A stretch of 64,000 bases of DNA from Marisa cornuarietis (taxonomy: Eukaryota > Mollusca > Gastropoda > Architaenioglossa > Ampullariidae), in NCBI GenBank assembly GCA_004794655.1, contig SMMW01000001.1, positions 1,798,001-1,862,000 of the forward strand. Direction: 5' to 3'. The first letter of the stretch is position 1; every line of letters starts with the position of its first letter. Of the stretch, positions 35,401 to 47,119 are shown one piece after another. The position numbers and the translations under genes were made by a program. The notes beneath the pieces were generated by a model. The model had not been told where the DNA came from, did no database searches, and was given only the letters and a program-made list of their open reading frames with translations.

Positions 35401-38400
35401 CTCACAGATAAAACATGTCTACCATCCTTCAATGGAACTGTCGAGGGATCCGAGCCAACTTTGAAGAGCTCCGATGCCTAGCATCTCGTTTGTCACCTGA
35501 CATTATTGCTCTTCGGGAGACTCTTCTCCTACCTTCTACCTCCTTTTCCTTCAAAGGCTTTCAAATTTTACGTCGACTCGCAATCTGACGTCCTTTCAGA
35601 TGGGGCTGCTCTTCTTCTTCGCTCCCACCTTGTTTAGCAAGATAAAACTTTCCACTCCTCTCCAAGCTGTTGCTGTCCGGGTTACTCTGGGCAAGACTAC
35701 CACTATTTGCTGTGTCTATCTTCCTCCATCTGCTCGGATCTCCCGACAAGACCTTGAGGGTCTTCTGACCCAACTTCCTTCTCCCGTCCTTCTTTTGGGG
35801 GACTTTAATGGGCACCACACTCTGTGGGATGGGGATTCGATTGACCCAAGGGGACAGTTGTTGGGATCATTTTTTATGGAAAGTGATCTCTGCCTCTTAA
35901 ACGATGGCTCGAACACTTTTTGTCGGCCATCCAGCAGCACCGTTTCAGCAGTCGACCTATCAGTAGTCAGTCCGACAATATTATTAGATTTTATCTGGAC
36001 TGTACACGACGACCTATGCGGCAGTGATCACTTTCCAGTAATTTTACGTTTTATGAATACTCTGGAGCATGACGAAATTTTTTGCAGTGGCGTGTGGAAC
36101 TTGACCAAGGCAGACTGGCCTGCCTTTCGGGCCCTCTGCGCCACCCGCCTTTTTTCTAGTGATAGTTTCAATTTAGATAACTGTGATAGTGATCAGGACC
36201 ATCCTTTAACGATTTTTACAACTACTTTAACTGACGTGGCTTCCGAAACCATTCCAAAGAAAGGGACACGGAAACACCATCTAAGTGTCCCTTGGTTTAC
36301 TGAAGAGTGCAGTGTGGCCCAGCATGCTCGAAAGAAGGCCCAGCGCCTTGCTTTCCGGGCGCGTTTTATTTTTAAACGGAACAGAAAACTTGCGTGGCAG
36401 TGGTTTGTGTCATCATTATCCTCCCCCACCACTTCCCAGGCAGTGTGGGCAGCTATGAGGAAAATAAAGGGAAGGTTCCAGGCTGGTTCAATAGGCCACC
36501 TGCAGGTTGGAGACTCTGTCTTCACAGAGGCACGAGATGTTGTCAATACTTTGGCATCCACCATTGCTCAAAACTCCTCTTCTTCTCAGTATTCTCCGGA
36601 ATTTCAGCGCCTGAAGTCTGTCCAGGAATCTTCTTGCTGTGACTTTTCTTCTGATAACTCTGAACAATACAACGAACCTTTCTCTCTTAATGAACTGCAG
36701 CAGGCTTCTCAAAAGTGCAAGGACTCTGCCCCTGGCCTGGACAACATTCCATATCAGCTGCTGACTCATCTTCCACAGGCTTCTCTCATTCTGTTTTAAA
36801 CATCTTTAACTTTATTTGGGTGTCCGGCTGTTTTCCTCCCTCGTGGAGAGAAGCAGTCGTGGTGCCCATCCCGAAACCCGGCAAGGATTCTTCTGATCCC
36901 AACTCTTACCGTCCTATTGTTCTAACTAGTTGTCTATGCAAAACCTTAGAACGAATGGTGAATGCCCGACTCACCTGGCAACTGGAATCTCGTGTTCTCC
37001 TCTCCAACCTGCAGTGTGGTTTTAGACAATACCGCAGTACCCTAGACCATCTGGTCCGTTTTGAAACTTTTGTTAGGGATGCGTTTGTCAATAAGGAACA
37101 CGTCTTAGGAGTTTTCTTTGACTTGGAAAAGGCGTACGACACAACCTGGAAGCAAGGTATTCAGTTAGACCTTCACGCCCTTGGCTTCTGGGGTCGTATG
37201 CCTCTCTTCATTAAGAACTTTCTCTCTCAACGGCTTTTTCAAGTTCGTGTGGGGTCTATCCTTTCTGATCCTCAGGAACAGGAAATGGGCGTCCCGCAGG
37301 GCAGCATATTATCACCTACCCTTTTTAACATTAAAGTAGATTCCATCTTGAAATCTGTCTGTCCAGGTTTGGCAGCCTCGCTGTATGTAGACGATTTTGC
37401 TCTCTGCATACGAGGCCGATCACTACCTTGTCTTGAACGCCGCCTTCAGCTGTGCGTAAACGGTGTACAGAAGTGGGTGACAGAAAATGGCTTCAAATTT
37501 CCTCCTACGAAGTCAGTTTGCATCCACTTTTGTAAACTACGAGGCATGTTTTCAAACTCATCTATCTCTGTCAACGGCACGGCACTCAAAGTGTTCCAGG
37601 AAGTAATATTTCTTGGGGTCATTTTTGACCGAAAGCTTTTCTTTCTTCCTCATATCAGATCTTTACGCCTACCATGTCAGAAACCCATGGACGTTCTTTG
37701 AGTAGTTGGCCGTGTCAGCTGGGGGGCGAACCGCACGGTCCTGCTTCGCCTGTATCGTGCCCTGGTCCGCTCCAAGCTAGACTATGGATCCATCATCTAC
37801 GGCTCTGCTCGAGAATCCTATCTATGTTAAGTCCTTGTGGCAACGCCACTGGGACACTCTGGGCCAAAATAAGTTACATGCCACCCTTCCCTCTCTTTCA
37901 GACAGCTTGCCTTCATGCCGTCCTGTGCGGCGGGAGGAGGTAGTTCTTTCCAGACTAAGATTAGGACACACCTATGCCACGCAGTCGCACCTTTTACGAG
38001 GTGAACCACCGCCAGTTTATCCTTGGTGTCAAGGAATTATTAATGTTGTACATGTTTTAATTACTTGTCCTAGACTCCAGAGTATCCGCCAGCACTTTCT
38101 TACTGCAGGCTCCTTGTTTTCTTTGTTTAGGTCCGTCCCATTGGCAGCTATTTTTACTTTTTTAAGGCGGATAGGGCTTTATCATAAGATTTAAGCTTTT
38201 TATGCCCTGGCAGTTTTGGTTTTTTTTGGTTTGTTACTGGCCTTTTTGGGCCACAACACTCCTTTTACGTTCCCCACTCTCAAATGTGTTTCCTGCTTTT
38301 TGTATGGGTTTTTATGTTTTACGATGTTATAGTTATATCGCTTGGGGTTTTTGTTCCTAAACATTTTAGAGTAGGATTACTTTTCTCGCCGTGATATAGC

Positions 38401-38955
38401 CTTAGTTGCTGGCACGGCGATAAACAAACATCAGTCCTTGTTAACTGGTTCCTCTTTGCGTTTTCTGTATTTGTTTTTTATTCATCATCGGTACTGTTGT
38501 TTATCCTTAAGTAGTTAATATGTTGTTTGTTTATTCTTCTGTCCCTCGTATGTTGCCCATGTCCCGTTCTTGTTATTAAGCGCTAAGAGCATGTGAGTGT
38601 GAGTATGCGATGTGCAAATATTGCATTTATTATTATTATCTTGTATCTCATCTTTTACAGCATCACAGGTGAGAAAAGGTGACAGCAAAACTATTTACAA
38701 CCGATCACCTGATCACAGTTTTTGCCCCATTATTCTTTTGCAGCTGGTCAGGACTGCTACACTAAGCTCTGGTGTCTGAAAACGGGAAAGCTGATACGAA
38801 CTATCCCTCCTCCATGCCCAGCTTCAAGGGAGAACATTCCAGTAGTTCAGTACTCTTCCCAGTGGGGGTGTGCAAAGGGCAACCAGGGACTGATCATGGG
38901 ACTGAACGACACATTTTATCTCTATAGCTGTGGTGTTGAAAATTCTGAAAACTGA
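29479..38955 (+). CDS. DCAF4: DCAF4-like WD40 substrate receptor, copy 3
   Basis: Exons 29479-30247, 30747-31618, 32004-32174, 33559-33673, 38744-38955 join in frame to 712 aa with the same intron positions as the other copies. WDMR is at residues 608-611; exon 4 carries GLFNQ where copies 1 and 2 have GLVNQ, and exon 5 carries LIRTIPPP. The variable loop of exon 2 reads DPDDFDDMDFFNF. The last intron is 5.1 kb and holds the better-preserved 5' part of the shared Nimb LINE. Its 3' flank matches that of copy 2 exactly for 859 bp and then ends abruptly at 40481. All coding exons are open, so the array holds three apparently intact genes. Confidence 0.88.
32450..33479 (+). mobile_element. tRNA-derived SINE with L2-type tail, intron 3 of DCAF4 copy 3
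   Basis: Same insert as at 15190, with the B box at 32495-32505 and an ATT-repeat tail ending near 33479. It also keeps the 440-bp middle segment. Confidence 0.55.
33880..34107 (+). mobile_element. L2-like LINE fragment, 5' part split by Nimb, copy 3
   Basis: Orthologue of 16655-16889, breaking off at the same base. Confidence 0.65.
34108..38424 (+). mobile_element. Nimb/I-clade LINE in intron 4 of DCAF4 copy 3
   Basis: ORF1 (34205-34971) ends in three zinc knuckles (CFNCQRYGHGASFC, CFRCSGTGHVAADC and a CX2CX3HX6C variant). ORF2 starts at 35415 (ILQWNCRGIRANF), then the endonuclease (GDFNGHHTLWD, SDHFPVILRF) and RT (36715-37701, with GVPQGSILSPT and YVDDF). Frame changes occur near 35590 and 36750. 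RNase H is missing: about 1.5 kb is deleted at 37823. The final finger has C changed to Y (VYPWC). The 3' end with GGCACGGCGATAAACAAAC is kept. Confidence 0.85.
38425..38640 (+). mobile_element. L2-like LINE 3' tail after Nimb, copy 3
   Basis: Orthologue of 20937-21155, with the same tail and a shorter ATT repeat. Confidence 0.6.
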
Positions 38956-39360
38956 TAGAGCAGAAACTTGCTACACTGGCGATGGTGAAATTTTGTGTTT
39001 TGTGAAAAGCTCTTATTAGCATTTTTGACACAGTCACATTGTTGCCAGTAAAATTGAAGTAGATAGAAGGAGGAAGATGCATAATCTATGTCTGCCTTGA
39101 CTGTTCTGTGCTTTGTGATTTAAAAGTGGTACTTTCCATCTTGCCTCCAGAAATTTGTGAAATGTGTGCACCGCATTAATCCTGTGCGTTCTAAATGGTA
39201 CATGTTGCAGCCACCTTGATGGACCTACACTATGTCAGCAAGTTTGGTAAAAGATACTGCAAAATGTTGGGTTTATTTTGTAATGGCTATCTTTTAAGTC
39301 CGATTTTAAAAAATCATTATTTTAATGCATGCTCTATTCTTGTATACTGGCAAATTGTTG

Positions 39361-39366
39361 AATAAA
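39361..39366 (+). terminator. Possible poly(A) signal, DCAF4 copy 3
   Basis: Canonical AATAAA about 405 bp after the stop, orthologous to that at 21879. The nearer ATTAAA seen in copies 1 and 2 is mutated to ATTAAT here. Confidence 0.4.
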
Positions 39367-39570
39367 TTTGTTTTCTCTTGAGACTGCATGAAGTGCTTCT
39401 GAAGCATCAAGCTACATTTTACAAGGAGCAGATGTACCCGCCTGGCATTTGTTGGGCAAGAATACAATACAGCTTTATTCACAAGGGCAATTCCAGATAC
39501 TGCTAGTACTAGGCGTAACACAATATGTGCATGATATACAGGAGATAATACATAAACATGTTGAAATAAT

Positions 39571-39571
39571 T

Positions 39572-39608
<37 letters not shown>
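39571..39608 (+). repeat. (TC)n(AC)n microsatellite, contracted
   Basis: Orthologue of the tract at 22083, with about 9 CA units. Confidence 0.85.
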
Positions 39609-39622
39609 TTCCCAGCAACAGG

Positions 39623-40481
39623 AGATACAGTTGGTGACCTTATGTAACCTCAGGCTAGTACAAGATCACGACCAGCAGAGTTGATCGGGTAAATGGAACA
39701 TGGAATGAATGAATTACGGTGAGGATTGGGTTTGCATACGGGCAACGCGTATCTACGGGCAGACCGCAAGAGTGAAAACTCGCATGCCAAGAAATGATCA
39801 GAAATGATATGGGATGCCTTCCTAAGGATTTGCTGATGACAGAAGGCTGCCAAGTCCCTCTGCCTGATTCCGGGGATTTTGGAATAGGTCGCCTCTTGCA
39901 GAGTACTCACTTTAAACATAAAGATAGTTGATTTTTGTAAGCTACAAAATACAGTCACCAATGTTTGGTTAAATAATCTGTATAGCGCAATATACAACGG
40001 CAGACACGGAATGGTAAACATACTTTTTATTGAATCCAAAATTGCAACAAACACGTTTTTGTGCGTTTGCAAACGCGATATCCTAACGAATGTAAACTCA
40101 CTAAGCTACAAAGTATAAGAATACGGTGGTACAATAGTGCTGAATCGATGCCATGCCAATGATTTCGACCTCGGAACAGAAAATCGACTGCTCGTATCTT
40201 AATGCGGACACTTGAACCAGAACAGTTGTTAGTTGGTACCAGTTAAGGGATTGTGTTTATATTGAATCAATATAAGTTCGCATGCACTCCAACTTAGCCG
40301 TACTTTGCTTGCGCACTTTGTTTTAAATCCAGAAACGAGCCTTCGACAGCTGGTGCTTTTGAAAACCTTTCTATGGAGGTTGCGTGATGCTAATGAAACA
40401 AATAACTAATCAGTATGCAATACGCATTTCTTGACATAGTCATGTAACAGGTAAAGTGGATAAAAGTTATCTATGATAGAC
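39623..40481 (+). repeat. 859-bp exact duplicate of 22163-23021
   Basis: 3' flank of DCAF4 copy 3, ending 27 bp before the stop codon of the convergent Kunitz gene. The right edge of the tandem array is here. Confidence 0.9.
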
Positions 40482-40507
40482 GTGCATCGCTCCTCAAGAC
40501 ACATCTG

Positions 40508-41940
40508 CTACTCCTGCGCGCAAGCCCTCCTACACGCCTGTGCGCTGTTAAATCGGTTTGCGTTGCCCCCACAACCTCCGTAAATGAACTTTGTGCACTG
40601 CCCGGTTCGGGGGTCGTAGTAAAACTTCATGAAACGCGCCTTGCAAAGCCCTTTCGCCACCGGCAGCAAGCAGCGGTTATTTTTTCTCGGCGTGGACGTG
40701 GCGGACACCGGGGAGGTGGCTGCTTTGGCAATTGGTGTCGTCTTGGTTCTTTTGCATGTTTGCTCGCACGCGGCCACAGTGTCGAATCTGTTGTCGTTGC
40801 CCTGACAGCCGCCATAGACAAAGCTTTCGCACTCTCCTGTGGCGGAATTGTAAAAGAAGGCAGGGAAGTAGGCAAGACACATACCCGGAGCTTTGGGCAG
40901 GCTACAAACATCCGCAGCTGGGGAATCAGTTGCTGGCGAGGCAGATCGTGGTGAGCCTGAAGCCCTGCATTTGGTCTCACATTCCTTTTTCGTAGCAAAC
41001 CGGTTTTCGTTCCCCTCGCATCCTCCGTAGATGAATTCTTCACATTCTCCTACCTGGGCGTTGAAAAAGAAGGATGGGTAGAAGCTTCGACATCGGCCTT
41101 TCTGCGCAGGTAGGGTACAGATGTTGACCTCAGATGATGGACCAGGTACGACAGGAGTAATGTCAGTAAGGCAAATTTGTTCGCATTCCTCTTTGCTTGG
41201 AAAATTGTTGGCATTGCCGCTACAGCCACCGTAGTCAAATTGTTGGCATGTACCATCGATATGATTAAAGAAGAAGCGCGGAAAAGAGGCTCTGCAAGGG
41301 CCTGTCTCCTTGGGCAAGCTGCATGCTGCACGAAGAGAGTGAAGGAATGTATAAATCATGCTCCATTGCGACTGAGCGTATAGTACCTTTATCCATTTTT
41401 ATTCCACTGATGATAAATTAATACTTCAGTCGAAATCTGACCTACAGAAATGGGGACTAAAATTTGTTAAATTCTTGAACAATATTAGTGCTGTAATTTT
41501 AACAGACATTTAATTTTTTATATAACAAATTCACGACTCTATGCTGCATTAAAAAGGTAGCTTCCATTGACTTCCAGCTTTGAAAAAAGGGCAATCACTA
41601 TTCACTAAAGGGCCATGCAAGAAGAAGGTTTACTGTAACACGTGTACTTTGCCTTATCTTTTCAACTTTGTACAAAGCGGAGTCCATACAGTCATAGTTT
41701 TACGGATTATTGAAAATCAGGATCACTGAAGAGCATCGATGCAGAAATGATTCATCTGATTACACTTAAAGGCTCAGCAAACATTCTTAATAAGGTACTT
41801 AAGATTTAAATATCACCGTATTAGTCTCATGAAATATACAACATATCGCACTTACGATTTACATCAGCCCCTTCCAAGAAGCTGGCGCAGTGCAGAAGGA
41901 GGATGAGACACAGAAGGCTCACACCCTGATTGCTAGCCAT
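40508..41940 (-). CDS. Secreted protein with four Kunitz (BPTI-type) inhibitor domains
   Basis: Two coding exons, 41940-41856 (85 nt) and 41325-40508 (818 nt), join by a phase-1 intron to 300 aa. Exon 1 encodes a signal peptide: MASNQGV, a Leu/Ile/Cys-rich core, then small residues near 25. Exon 2 holds four Kunitz domains, at C30-C80, C98-C148, C169-C219 and C247-C297. Each has six cysteines and the YGGC-G-N-N/R-F core. The residue after the second cysteine (P1, which sets protease specificity) is R40, R108, L179 and K257. This predicts three trypsin-type heads and one chymotrypsin/elastase-type head. Linkers are Pro/Ser/Thr/Ala-rich. Only AQE follows the last domain. Kunitz proteins block serine proteases outside the cell; the target is unknown. 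All four domains lie in one exon. Confidence 0.93.
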
Positions 41941-41949
41941 CGCCAATGT

Positions 41950-42195
41950 CTGCAAAAGGGAGGTGGTTGTTTTTAAACAGTCATCAATGCAGAAGGACAA
42001 TACAAAAGGTCAGTAATTACAGCTACGTTTCGATGTCCATTTGGGACGCATTTAAAGTGAGGCACTGAAGCTTCTTAAGCATCTATCCAGTAAAGGGCAT
42101 GAATTCGACGCACATGCCTTGAACTTACCTGTCAAGCGTCTCCACCAAAGTTTGCAAGTCTACAGCACCGCTTCGTTTGCAAACGACTGTGGACA
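41950..42195 (-). other. 5' untranslated exon and leader intron of the Kunitz gene
   Basis: On the minus strand a donor (CAG|GTAAGT) ends an exon at 42129 and an acceptor (TTTTGCAG) stands at 41950, giving a 179-nt intron. The next exon then begins nine bases before the ATG at 41940. The 5' end near 42195 is a guess from the TATA-like box upstream. Confidence 0.5.
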
Positions 42196-42220
42196 TATGT
42201 CGTCGGGACGAAGCAAACAC

Positions 42221-42230
42221 TATTTATTCT
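42221..42230 (-). promoter_or_regulatory. TATA-like box of the Kunitz gene
   Basis: The minus strand reads AGAATAAATA here, about 90 nt upstream of the predicted leader-exon donor, which fits a transcription start near 42195. A CACGTG E-box lies just upstream (42235-42240). Position and motif only; no direct evidence of use. Confidence 0.4.
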
Positions 42231-42599
42231 TTCCCACGTGGGCATCCTGTTTCATTTTTCGCCTCCTCGTTTCCTTTTAGGAAGTGCTCTAATTTGCACT
42301 CGCGCCGCGCGCGCAGCCAATCACGACGAGCTACAGCACGGTGGGGGACAGAAGAGAATACCTACTTGCACGCTCACTGGTATAGTATGTTGACGTCACT
42401 GATTTTCGAGAGCAGTTGCAGGTCCGGTGCACACGTTCTTCTGCGTCAGAAACTACGTGAGCACTTCAGCTCTTTGTTGATTCAATGGCTTTACTCCCAC
42501 ACCAAGGACATTGAATCTGCTGATTCAAGCTTCGTTATTCAAGGTGACTGAGTTTATTGTTGCCAGCCGCTGGATGGGCAGTTGGTAGGTGCGAGTTAG

Positions 42600-44043
42600 T
42601 ACATCCGGGTAAAGAAACAATAAGCACCAAATAAACTCGCTTTTCTGTGATTATTTTTCACTTTAAACATCTTTTTACCCTCACATTAATCCTTCCTTTC
42701 TGTTTCTTCTGTGTCAGCCTCAATCACTGATAATTGATATTAAACTAAAGATCGATGACTCGAGGGGAAGTGTCCCACTCTGCCTAACTTTCGTTTTTCA
42801 TGCAATTCATTTTCTAATGCTTGATGCCATTTTGCTCAACCTTAAAGAGAAAGAGCAAACTCCTTTGTGAACGACGGAGCCAACAACGTTACGACATGTG
42901 ATCAATAATTCACCGCAATCTCTTTGTAATGTGTGCTTGTATGAAACTTACTGATAAATAAAATTCTTTCAAATCAAAATACATCACTTCAGTTCCTTTT
43001 ACTATCTGCACTTAATAATGTGAAAATGTGTTTTATAAACAGTATTGAAACAAAAGCTCATATTTAGCACTGACTCTGTCCTGACATCAAAGACATCATG
43101 GACAAGTTTGTGAAGACATGACACTGATTTTAATTGCGAGCTTAAATGGGATGTAAGCACTGAATGAGGCCAGCGAGGAATGAACCGTCGTTGCAAGCTC
43201 TATAGTTTTCCAGTCAGCAACGCAAATTAGTCGATTTATTATTCATCGAAAGTCTTTTATCTTTTTTCTTCGTGTGCTGGTTCTGCAGTCTGTCTGCCCA
43301 TGTTAGGAATAGTATTGGTAACGTACGTTATAAGGTAGTGTCAAGCAGAGAGATTTAGCTTCCTTTTGTGATCAGCAAATTGTCAGAAAGTCTTCCAGCA
43401 TTTTGTCCATACCAGAACATAATCTAGTAGTAGATTTCTTTCATTGCGTTCAGGTAAGCGTTGTGTTATGTCTGTATGTAAACGTAACAGAAACTTGTAA
43501 TTGTTTGCACTCTCCACAATCCTGCTGCTCAACCATAGAAGATTTATCAGTGATGTGTGTGCATGGGTGTGTGATGTAGGTGTGTCTTAAGAATGGTCTA
43601 GATGTAAGTTTGCATGATCTTGTGTTTTCTATGATGCACCACTTGTCTTATCCATATCTGTTACTAGCACTTGTCGCGGACTTTTTTTGTAACTTTTGTA
43701 AGTAAGCACACTTCCAAGTTATAATTACCCACTGGGTTTAATAAATTTAGTCATTTGGCATTTAGACCACAGTTTATTAGTAGTGAAACCGTTACTGGCA
43801 GCTCGCGCCGCTTAGCAAATAATAGTATGTTTTTCGAACTTACGTTTTCATGCCTTTGCTAATCATTTATCTTGGGTGACAGTAGAAACAGTTAATTGGA
43901 AGGGGTTGTGCCAGCTGACACTTTTTTAGCCATGAAAAAAGTTACGCTAATAGTACCACGGGGTGAAACTAACCCCATTGTAGTAAATGTACCATATTAC
44001 CAGAATAAAACACTTTATTATATTTTTTCCAAATAATGTTATA
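42600..44043. other. Intergenic, no gene recognised
   Basis: AT-rich sequence. An AATAAA near 42958 could be a poly(A) signal, but no exon pointing to it was found. Frames here are short and unlike known proteins. Confidence 0.4.
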
Positions 44044-44365
44044 TTACAAAATCCAAACACTGCATGCGTGAGATTTTGATTATTTCACATCACTGTAGGT
44101 CTAATTTTTACTGCTGGCATTGACTGCACAATCGTTTCCTATGCTGTTTGAATACTAATTTACATGTATTGCACTCATTATAAATAAGTTTGGTTTTCTT
44201 ATCCTTCAAGAATGTTTGTCGTTTGTCTTTCTTATTATCCAAAGATAGACGCATTTTTAGTGACAATAATAAACGCAAACCTTGAAATAAGAGAAAAATG
44301 CTGTTATTACATGAAAGGTACTATGGAGTCCATTTGACCTAAAAATAGAAAGACACTGAAACTAT
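44044..44365 (-). mobile_element. Second piggyBac-like remnant
   Basis: Homologous to 23344-23686 over its length. The peptide is degraded (LIYNECN, LVFKQ), losing cysteines of the finger. Confidence 0.5.
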
Positions 44366-45000
44366 AGCAAACGTATGTTGCATACTTAGGAATGCCTTTC
44401 GAAAAAATGCGTCAAAGTCGAGGTCACTAATCGTGATAGTTTAAAAGAAAATATGGGCCAACGAGGGCTGGGATCACAGAGACCACATGGTGCCATAGCA
44501 GGATTAACGACAACTTTATTCTTCTCTTTTCTTTTCACTTCTTTCTGTTCCTTTCTCTTATTTCATTTCTCTTCTCCTCTCTTTTCTTTCAGCCATGCCG
44601 ATATTATTTAAAGAACTCTACACATTCAGTAGAGATTCTTCAGCTCAGATCCGCAGGAAGGATGATTCGCGACGACCTTCAAGATCCGCAGCACGTACGC
44701 AAATGAGTGAACAATGATATGATTGATTGAAAGTAGCCCTCTCCCGCTCAGCGAATGATCCAGGATGCCTGAATAGTTCTCGCCTAGCAGACGCCGCGAT
44801 ACTTAAATCATGCTGCCTGTTAAAGTGATGTGTCTCGATCTCAATGCTACCGGAAGTGCATCACCGTTATGGCCATCCTGCGGGCAGAAGTACTCGCTGA
44901 GATCAGAACAGAAGAATGTGCCTATCGTGTCTTCCGAGATTTGAATTCGCCGCACTTTGGTCACAGTTACTGACGCCGTTGAGGCGTACGGTCATTGTTG

Positions 45001-45297
45001 CGTTCGAAAGCATCGGCCGAGCTGGACAACTATATAATTCACACACAGCATTAAAAATCGTTCTAAAGCATCGACAGAGCTGGACAACTTTATAATTCAC
45101 ACACAGCATTAAAAATCGTTCTAAAGCATCGACAGAGCTGGACAACTTTATAATTCACACACAGCATTAAAAATCGTTCTAAAGCATCGACAGAGCTGGA
45201 CAACTTTATAATTCACACACAGCTAGCATATTAAAAATCCTTCTAAAGCATCGGCAGGGCTGGACAACTATAAATTCCAAACAGCATTAAAAATCCT
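45001..45297 (+). repeat. 58-bp minisatellite, five units
   Basis: Units start at 45001, 45059, 45117, 45175 and 45239 (CGTTCTAAAGCATCGACAGA in the central units). The middle three are almost identical; the outer two have diverged and the fourth carries a 6-bp insert. An 80-codon minus frame is produced by the repeat. Confidence 0.9.
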
Positions 45298-45599
45298 TTC
45301 TGCTTATTTGCTATGCCACCATTCACCATCTGGAATGAAATATAGACATCATAATAATATAAACAGTTATGATTTATTATGGAAGCCTTACTTTGAACAA
45401 CTGTTATAAATTACATGTCTTTATATACATCTACAAATAATCCTAGGATGAAATGTGTGGGCTAACTATAGAAATATAATCAATTAGAGGAAATTTTCAA
45501 TTGTGTGATTGGTATATATGTGTAGTTGGTAAACAGAACACTAATAAATTTTTCTCCTTTTATAACAAATCCACCATGTTTTGAAAAAGTTTCCCATGA

Positions 45600-46103
45600 C
45601 AGTGGCGTACGAACATGTTTGGCTTTGGGGTGTGGAGTCTATAGACTCCATGGTGACAGTGAATGACGTTCGCATTCGCACATCACAGACGAAGCAGAGG
45701 CCTCCCACCCAATGTAAACACCCGCATTACTTACAATGAGAAAACGATCATGCACCAAACATTACCTATTCATCAGTCAGAAATCGCTGTCAAACTAAAA
45801 AACAATCCATATCTTTGTACAGATACCTGTTTCCCTCTTTAATTTTTCCATTTTAATGCCTTTGTTTTGTAGTAAGGTAGTGTTTCGGTTTTTTTAAGAT
45901 TGAGGGGTGGGTGTAAAAAGAGAACTTTTGCAAATTCTGTTACCCTCGTTAATAAAGATTTGCCATTTGTCTCTCTCTCAGGTTCTCTACCTTTTTTGCA
46001 CTTTGAGGCGGTGGGGTGGGTCCAAAAAGTTATTCTTGCTCGCTCATCGTTTTTGACGGGACGACCGCCCCCTTGCCCCCCAGTAATGGTTCCTACGCCA
46101 CTG
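45600..46103. mobile_element. MITE with CAGTGGCGTA termini
   Basis: Left end CAGTGGCGTACGAACA and right end, read inward, CAGTGGCGTAGGAACC: 16-bp inverted repeats with two mismatches. The 504-bp body has no coding sequence. Flanks show no clear target-site duplication, so the superfamily is uncertain (hAT-like termini). Confidence 0.6.
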
Positions 46104-47119
46104 AATGAGTAAGATCCACAAAGTTCAACTAAGGGAAGTAAAAAACGAAAATCTTGTTTTGCCAGGTTTCTTCCCTTGATTTGAAGTAACAATTAAACCA
46201 CGGACGTCCGTGATTAAACTGACTGACGGTTACAGTGCCTTATATATATAATAGAAATTTTTCTGTATATTTTTTTTATTGAACTTAATGTTTTACTAAG
46301 AGCACACGAATTCATTTTAAAACTTGACAGTATACGACAATAAAGCATTTCTACCTTCATTTTCCATCATCAACGCAACGTCCAAAAAAACAAACATAAA
46401 AAACATAAGCATATGAAAAGATATAAAAAGACGAACTCATAGCAGGAATGTCATAGCAATGGAAATTTTATCAAGTCAATAATGTTACTGTATCTTCTTC
46501 CCAAGTAGTTGATTCGTTATTGTTTCTTAATTCATGTGGACTATTAGTTGAAAGAGACGGCGGGAGTTTTCGATACTAATATGATCATGATCAGTTCGAA
46601 GTTTAAACAGCAATGTTAAATATACACACTGCGTTATATATGTTGATCAACACTATATTGGGGGTCTGTTCCTTTCCTTCCCCTAATGATTTATCTCCTA
46701 TCCAACAACGATGGACACAACGGAAAATTTAGCCAGTCCTTCTACTATCAATGAAGCCAACCGAGGTGAAGCCTGTAAAACTTCGTGTTACGTTTGTCAT
46801 AACTTTACAAAAATTTACTACAGCAGGATTAACTATCCAGTCAACATATCAAAAACTATATCAGATAAGCCTGTAAAATGAGTTTACACAAAACATTCTG
46901 GAAAATCGATTTTCTTCTATCCCGTCACCCCCACTGGACTGGCATCAAAGTAATAATGGTCTCAACCCATCGACAGTAGAAGCTCTTCCGCCTCCGGCTT
47001 CTGTGCTTGAACATCTACACATCACCTGTTCATTAGCGCGTTGCAGATCGTCTCACAGAAATAAATTTAAGCGTTCCTGCTCTACTAAAAGTAGTGTGTG
47101 GCATCTGGCGATCGGCAGG
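46104..47119. other. Upstream region of the hydrolase gene
   Basis: AT-rich sequence with no recognised element. The last 120 bp are pyrimidine-rich (GCTCTTCCGCCTCCGG at about 46981) and may be promoter and 5' UTR. Confidence 0.35.

Noticed and set aside
42177..42551. 124-codon plus frame near the Kunitz promoter
   Set aside because: It overlaps the predicted promoter and leader on the other strand and has no recognisable domain.
44903..45145. 80-codon minus frame
   Set aside because: Produced by the 58-bp minisatellite, whose units repeat the same peptide.
45001..45297. CRISPR-like regularity
   Set aside because: The units are contiguous, without unique spacers, in a eukaryotic genome; this is an ordinary minisatellite.
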